From Syntrophales bacterium (lineage in GTDB: Bacteria; Desulfobacterota; Syntrophia; Syntrophales; PHBD01), in assembly GCA_035363115.1 (NCBI GenBank), contig DAOSEM010000001.1:248001-312000 (forward strand): a stretch of 64,000 nt of DNA, read 5' to 3'. The position numbers were made by a program, and so were the translations under genes. Positions 59,757 through 64,000 of this stretch are shown here, piece after piece. Within the stretch, counting starts at the first letter, position 1. Each line of letters starts with the position of its first letter. Below the pieces are notes generated by a model. The model had not been told where the DNA came from. It did no database searches and saw only the letters and a list, made by a program, of their open reading frames with translations.

Positions 59757-60827
59757 ATGGCGAGACGCAGGATCAAGCGGTCGGCAAAGTCCGGCCTTCC
59801 CCCCGGAACGCTTGTGCACATCGGTGAGCGCCGCGTGGAGGAGCCGCGGATCACCCTGATCCGGTACGAGGGGGAGCATTTCGAGGAGCACTCCGTCACC
59901 GCCGGCCAGGTGGTCCTCCCGCCCCGGGATCAGGGAGGGGTTGCCTGGTACCACGTGGCGGGTCTGCACGATGTGAAGATCCTGGAGCGCCTGGGAGAGG
60001 TCTTCGGTCTCCATCCCCTGATCCTGGAGGACATCCTCAACACGGAGCAGCGCCCGAAGATCGACGACGGGGACGACTACATCTTCATCGTCCTGAAAGG
60101 CTTCATCAGCGCCGAGGAGCCCGGAGGGGACCTGGTTTCCGAGCAGATCAGCATCGTCCTGGGACCCAACTGGATCCTGTCCCTGCAGGAACGGGAGGGG
60201 AACCGTTTCAGCGCGCTCCGCGACCGGATCGCCGCCTGCCAGGGAAGGATCTGCCGCCACGGTCCCGATTACCTGGCCTACGCCCTCCTGGATCAGCTGG
60301 TGGACGGCTATTTCGCCATCCTGGAGCAGATGAGGGAGCGGATCGAGGAGGTGGAGGAAGCGGTCCTCGAGCGCCCCGTTCCGGCGACGCTGCACTCCCT
60401 TCTGCACCTGAAGCGGGAGGGGATGTTCCTCCGGAAATCCGTCTGGCCCCTGCGGGAGGTGCTGAGCCGCCTGGAGCGGCTGGAGTCGCCCCTGGTCCGT
60501 CCGTCCACGGGGATCTACCTGCGGGACGTGTACGATCACGTGATCCAGATCAACGACGCCATCGACAACGACCGGGACATGCTCTCGGGCATGCTCGACA
60601 TCTACCTGTCGAGCGTCAACAACCGGATGAACGAGATCATGAAGGTGCTGGCCGTCATCGCCACCATCTTCATGCCCATGACGTTCCTGGCCGGCGTGTA
60701 CGGCATGAACTTCAAGCATTTCCCCGAGATCGAGTGGGCCTGGGGCTACCCTTATCTCTTCTGGGGGCTGATTGTGGTGATGGGCCTGTCGATGTTCGTG
60801 TATTTCAGGAAGAAAAAGTGGATGTGA
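59757..60827 (+). CDS. corA: Magnesium/cobalt transporter CorA
   Basis: A 356-residue channel. A large N-terminal cytosolic domain, with GLHPLILEDILNTEQRPKI, ends in a long stalk helix; two C-terminal membrane helices follow, the first ending in the selectivity motif YGMNF. A basic stretch (ARRRIKRSAK) opens the protein. The ATG at 59757 has GAGGAAA upstream. It would form a pentameric Mg2+ uptake channel. It stands alone and is followed after 35 bases by the ferritin-like gene on the same strand. Confidence 0.95.
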   Translation: MARRRIKRSAKSGLPPGTLVHIGERRVEEPRITLIRYEGEHFEEHSVTAGQVVLPPRDQGGVAWYHVAGLHDVKILERLGEVFGLHPLILEDILNTEQRPKIDDGDDYIFIVLKGFISAEEPGGDLVSEQISIVLGPNWILSLQEREGNRFSALRDRIAACQGRICRHGPDYLAYALLDQLVDGYFAILEQMRERIEEVEEAVLERPVPATLHSLLHLKREGMFLRKSVWPLREVLSRLERLESPLVRPSTGIYLRDVYDHVIQINDAIDNDRDMLSGMLDIYLSSVNNRMNEIMKVLAVIATIFMPMTFLAGVYGMNFKHFPEIEWAWGYPYLFWGLIVVMGLSMFVYFRKKKWM

Positions 60828-60862
60828 AAAAATAAAAAAACAGAATCGAGGAGGTATTTGCA

Positions 60863-61348
60863 ATGGGAAGCCTGTTTGATGCCACGGATATCGTTCAGTT
60901 CGCCGTCCGGGTCGAGGAGAACGGGGCGAATTTCTACCGGTTCGCCGTCCAGCTCATGAAGGACGACGACGCGAAGAAGATTTTCGAAAGACTGGCCGAG
61001 GAGGAGCTGAAGCACGGGAAGACCTTTTCCCAGATCTTCGCCGCCATGGAAAAGACCCCTCCGCCGCCGGAATCGTTCGCGGGGGAATACGCGGCATACC
61101 TGAGAAGCTATGTGGACAACGCCGTCATCTTCCGGAAGGATCTTCTCGACAAGGAGATGGCCCTGGTGAAGGACACCGTCTCGGCGCTGGATTTCGGGAT
61201 CCGCCGGGAGCTCGACTCCATCAACTACTACCACGAGATCAAAGAACTCCTGGGCCCCGGAAACTACGACGCGGTCGACAAAATTATCGCCGAGGAGCGG
61301 AAGCATTTCTGCATCCTGACGGACCTGAAGGCGAAGTTTTCGAAGTAA
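60863..61348 (+). CDS. Ferritin-like/rubrerythrin-type di-iron protein
   Basis: A 161-residue four-helix protein without the rubredoxin C-terminal domain. Ligand-type motifs EENGANFY (residues 18-25), EEELKHGKTF (46-55), the paired RRELDSINYYHEI (about 114-126) and EERKHF (about 145-150) are those of the rubrerythrin di-iron site. Such proteins reduce peroxide in anaerobes, though the rubredoxin-free forms are less characterised. GAGGAGG precedes the ATG. A 13-bp stem follows seven bases after the stop. Confidence 0.88.
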   Translation: MGSLFDATDIVQFAVRVEENGANFYRFAVQLMKDDDAKKIFERLAEEELKHGKTFSQIFAAMEKTPPPPESFAGEYAAYLRSYVDNAVIFRKDLLDKEMALVKDTVSALDFGIRRELDSINYYHEIKELLGPGNYDAVDKIIAEERKHFCILTDLKAKFSK

Positions 61349-61354
61349 ATCCGG

Positions 61355-61391
61355 CACGGATGCCCGGGGCGGTCCGTTCCGGGCATCCGTG
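61355..61391 (+). terminator. Strong hairpin after the ferritin-like gene
   Basis: CACGGATGCCCGG (61355-61367) pairs perfectly with CCGGGCATCCGTG (61379-61391) around 11 bases. There is no U-tract, so it may stabilise a 3' end or attenuate rather than terminate. Confidence 0.5.
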
Positions 61392-61424
61392 TGAAGGAAA
61401 AAGGAAGGGGGAGAGATCGAACGC

Positions 61425-62105
61425 ATGGCCACGATGAACCTGACGAAGGAAGGGGCCGTCTTCGTCCTTACGATGACGAACGGCGCGGAACAGAACACCA
61501 TGACCCTGGACTGGACCGCCGAATTCCAGGCCGCCCTGGACGAGGTCGCGGCGGCCGAGGGAAACGCGGCCCTCCTGGTTACAAGCAACGACCCGAAGTT
61601 CTGGAGCAACGGGATCAACCTGCCCTGGCTCCTCGCCCAGCCCAAGGACTGCTTCCCGAAACTGGCGAAGCAGCTCGACGACCTGTTCGTGCGGATCGCC
61701 CTCCTGGACATGCCCACGGTGGCCTGCCTCGTGGGGCACACCTTCGCCGGGGCGGCCGTCATGTCCACCTGCTTCGACTTCCGCCTCATGCGGGAGGACC
61801 GGGGCTTTTTCTGCTTCTCCGAGGTGGACGTCCGGGTGCCCTTCACGCCCCTGATGCACGAGATGATTTCCACCCTCGCGGATTATCCCAGCCTCCGGGA
61901 GTTGATGCTGACGGGGAAGCGGATCGCCGGGCCCGAGGCGCTGGCCATGAAGGTCGCCTCGGCGATCTACCCGGGCGACGTCCTGCCGGCGAAGGCCATG
62001 GAACTTGCGGATTTCCTGTCCAAGAAGGACCGGGCGACCTACACCTCCATCAAGCGGGGCCTCCGGAAGGGGCTCATCGCCATGGTGGAGGCGCAGAAGA
62101 AATAG
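61425..62105 (+). CDS. Enoyl-CoA hydratase/isomerase family protein
   Basis: A 226-residue crotonase-fold protein, shorter than the usual 255-265. The first oxyanion-hole segment is LLVTSNDPKFWSNGINL and the second CLVGHTFAGAAVMSTCFDFRL. Both catalytic glutamates of true hydratases are not obvious; the sequence resembles the peroxisomal delta3-delta2-enoyl-CoA isomerase/ECI group, so double-bond isomerisation is as likely as hydration. The ATG follows GGGGGAGAG. It is followed after 51 bases by the aminotransferase on the same strand. Confidence 0.87.
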   Translation: MATMNLTKEGAVFVLTMTNGAEQNTMTLDWTAEFQAALDEVAAAEGNAALLVTSNDPKFWSNGINLPWLLAQPKDCFPKLAKQLDDLFVRIALLDMPTVACLVGHTFAGAAVMSTCFDFRLMREDRGFFCFSEVDVRVPFTPLMHEMISTLADYPSLRELMLTGKRIAGPEALAMKVASAIYPGDVLPAKAMELADFLSKKDRATYTSIKRGLRKGLIAMVEAQKK

Positions 62106-62156
62106 ACACGGCCCCGGGGAGGGCACGGATGCTGCGGCAAAGGACGGGTGAGCGAC

Positions 62157-63500
62157 ATGACCGGCCGGACGAACGACGACCACGTTTTCTACCGGAGCCC
62201 CGCGAAGTTCTACCCCACGGTGGAGCGGGGCGAAGGTGTCTACCTCTGGGACACGGACGGGAAACGATACCTTGACGGCTCCGGGGGAGCCGTGGTGGCC
62301 TCCATCGGCCACGGCATCCGGGAGATCGCCGCGGCCGCGGCGTCCCAGATGGAGAAGGTCACCTTCACCCACGGCAGCCAGTTCACGAGCCGTCCCGCCG
62401 TGGAGTTGGCGGAGCGCCTGGTGCGGATGGCGCCTCCCGGACTGGAGCGGGTCTACTACTGCTCCATCGGCTCCGAGGCGGTGGAGACGGCCGTCAAGAT
62501 GGCCCGGCAGTACCAGGTGGACCGGGGGAAGCCCTCGAAATACAAGGTCATCTCCCGCTGGACGAGCTTTCACGGGAATTCCCTGGGGGCCCTGTCCCTG
62601 GGAGGCCACACGGGACGGCGGAAGTATTACCTGCCCCTGTTCCCCCACACACCCCACATCCCGCCGGCCTACTGCTACCGATGCCCCTGGGGCCGGGAGC
62701 CCGCTTCGTGCTCCCTGGAATGCGCCGACGAGCTGGAGCGGGCCATCCTGTACGAGGGACCCGACGCCGTGTCGGCCTTCATCGCCGAGCCCGTCGTCGG
62801 GGCGACCGCGGGCTGCCTGGTGCCGCGGGACGGCTATTTCCAGAGGATCCGGGAGATCTGCGACCGCTACGACGTGCTCCTGATCGCCGACGAGGTCATG
62901 ACCGGGGTCGGCCGGACGGGCAGGAACTTCGCCCTCGATCACTGGAACACCGTCCCGGACCTGATCGTCTGCGCCAAAGGGCTCTCGGCGGGCTACCATC
63001 CCGTCAACGTGGTCATCGCGAAGGGGGAGATCCACCGGGTCATCCGGGAGGCCACGGGGACCTTCGTCCACGGCCACACCTACAGCCAGAACCCCCTGGG
63101 ATGCGCCGTCGCCCTGGCGGTCCTCGACTACATGGACGCCCACGGCCTGGTGAACCGGTCCGCCGTCCTGGGGGCGTATCTCCTGGAGAAGCTCCAGGTC
63201 CTCCGCCGGCACCCCATGGTCGGGGACATCCGCGGGCTGGGGCTCTTTGCCGGGGTGGAGCTGGTGAAGGACCGGGAGACGAAGGAGACCTTCGCCCCGG
63301 CGCAGAAGGTCAACGCCCTCGTCGGGAGCCGCGCCTTCGCGAAGGGCCTCATCACCTATCCCGGCGGAGGCGGCGCCGACGGCGTCCACGGCGACCACAT
63401 CCTCCTGGCGCCGCCCTTCATCATCACGGAGGCCCAGATCGACAACCTGGTCGCCACGCTCGACGAGGCGATCGGGGAGGTGGCGGCGGAGCTCGGATAG
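62157..63500 (+). CDS. Class III PLP-dependent aminotransferase
   Basis: A 447-residue fold-type I aminotransferase. LIADEVMTGVGRTG carries the PLP aspartate, and VCAKGLSAGYHP the Schiff-base lysine (about residue 274). SIGSEAVETAVKMAR and GNSLGALSLGGHTGRRKYY match omega-amino-acid and diamine aminotransferases. CYRCPWGREPASCSLEC, a four-cysteine insertion common in one branch, is present. Amino donor and acceptor cannot be inferred. ATG 62157 or GTG 62148 may be the start; the ribosome site is ambiguous. It is convergent with the DUF488 gene. Confidence 0.9.
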   Translation: MTGRTNDDHVFYRSPAKFYPTVERGEGVYLWDTDGKRYLDGSGGAVVASIGHGIREIAAAAASQMEKVTFTHGSQFTSRPAVELAERLVRMAPPGLERVYYCSIGSEAVETAVKMARQYQVDRGKPSKYKVISRWTSFHGNSLGALSLGGHTGRRKYYLPLFPHTPHIPPAYCYRCPWGREPASCSLECADELERAILYEGPDAVSAFIAEPVVGATAGCLVPRDGYFQRIREICDRYDVLLIADEVMTGVGRTGRNFALDHWNTVPDLIVCAKGLSAGYHPVNVVIAKGEIHRVIREATGTFVHGHTYSQNPLGCAVALAVLDYMDAHGLVNRSAVLGAYLLEKLQVLRRHPMVGDIRGLGLFAGVELVKDRETKETFAPAQKVNALVGSRAFAKGLITYPGGGGADGVHGDHILLAPPFIITEAQIDNLVATLDEAIGEVAAELG

Positions 63501-63516
63501 CCGTCGGCTGCCCGGT

Positions 63517-64000
63517 TCAGGCCTTTCCGGCCGACGGTCCGTCCGCGGTCCTTGCATAGGCGATCTGCCGGCCTCGGCGGGCGTATGCGTCCGCCAGGAT
63601 GTCCTCCCGGCTGCGGAAGATGTCCGTCTCCTCGATTCCCAGCCCAACCAGCATGCGCCGTTCCATCTCCGGATGCGGTTCAGCGGTTCCGTCCGCCAGG
63701 ATGTGCAGCACCTCGACTCCGCGCTCCTGGAGGCGGCGCGCCACGAGGATGCCCCGGTGGCAGTCCAGCGGATCTTTCTCCGCGCACATCAGGGCGATGC
63801 GATACGCCTCGATTCCCTTCATGACGCGCTCAATCCCCTGCCGGAACGATTCATCCCGGGCCAGCCGTTCGAAGCAGACCCGTCCGTCAAGGTAATGGGA
63901 CGGGTTTTCGCTCCGCGCCCCGAGCTCGCGGCCGAGGAAGGCGTACGCGACGCCCGCTTCCTGCAGTTTCCGCTGGATCTCGCTCTTGTTGAACCGGGGA
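63517..64000 (-). CDS. DUF488 family protein (N-terminus beyond right edge)
   Basis: The frame is open from the right edge: residues such as FNKSEIQRKLQEAGVAYAFL, GRELGARSENPSHYLDGRVC and FERLARDESFRQGIERVM precede the internal ATG at 63822. About 160 residues are visible. YAFLGRELGARS and RIALMCAEKDPLDCHRGILVA are the DUF488 signatures, the latter with conserved cysteines. Family function is unknown. The shorter frame from 63822 would lack most of the domain and is probably not the real start. Confidence 0.9.
   Translation of the reverse strand, partial: PRFNKSEIQRKLQEAGVAYAFLGRELGARSENPSHYLDGRVCFERLARDESFRQGIERVMKGIEAYRIALMCAEKDPLDCHRGILVARRLQERGVEVLHILADGTAEPHPEMERRMLVGLGIEETDIFRSREDILADAYARRGRQIAYARTADGPSAGKA

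Overview
The window is about 64 kb of GC-rich chromosome from a Gram-negative bacterium. Two RND efflux systems with outer-membrane components, SecDF-YajC, LepB and TolC-type proteins show an outer membrane. The order TIGR03960 radical SAM protein - rplU - rpmA - obg - proB, the queA/tgt/yajC/secD/secF run, purU, a rubrerythrin-like ferritin and many acyl-CoA enzymes suggest an anaerobic Desulfobacterota (former Deltaproteobacteria), perhaps near Syntrophales. That placement is inference from gene content and order. No rRNA, tRNA, phage, insertion sequence or CRISPR array is visible.

Layout. 0-2.5 kb: GAF/PtsP-type fragment, acyl-CoA ligase and a small exported protein. 2.6-4.8 kb: small membrane protein and a DUF47-Pit phosphate transporter pair. 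4.9-9 kb: GlpD with an unusual C-terminal membrane tail, an alkyl-DHAP-synthase-like flavoprotein and a metallo-hydrolase, a possible ether-lipid module. 9.2-14.4 kb: purE, tsaC, a 0.6-kb repeat-filled gap, a zinc-ribbon membrane protein, hpt, a cysteine-rich unknown and purU. 14.5-21.6 kb: two small genes, the TIGR03960 protein, rplU, rpmA, obg and proB. 21.8-28.4 kb: a TetR-controlled AcrAB-OprM-type efflux operon with palindromic operators on both sides of the repressor gene. 28.5-32.5 kb: an acyl-CoA ligase fused in frame to a flavodoxin-like reductase, a TPR protein and ogt. 32.5-38.7 kb: pyrR-pyrB-pyrC-recO-uvrC-mntP on one strand behind an apparent PyrR attenuator. 38.8-41.6 kb: trkA-trkH. 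42.3-50.3 kb: a DUF523/DUF1722 protein, rpiA, a methyltransferase and a second RND operon. 50.4-59.6 kb: the sec/tgt/queA region, then nudix, NRDE and sirtuin genes. 59.7-64 kb: corA, a ferritin-like protein, an enoyl-CoA hydratase family protein, a class III aminotransferase and a DUF488 fragment.

The least explained feature is a family of non-coding nested-palindrome elements. Full copies lie at 10505-10950, 41767-42233 and 55711-56085, and a degenerate remnant lies at 18413-18482. They share a roughly 172-bp imperfect hairpin (module B), a 36-bp module (A) that forms perfect terminal inverted repeats around one copy, and a GC-rich module (C). A second family of about 120-bp palindromic repeats sits next to or inside them. 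One copy of each family separates queA from tgt, genes that are normally contiguous. The other strong regulatory find is the PyrR-type leader upstream of pyrR.
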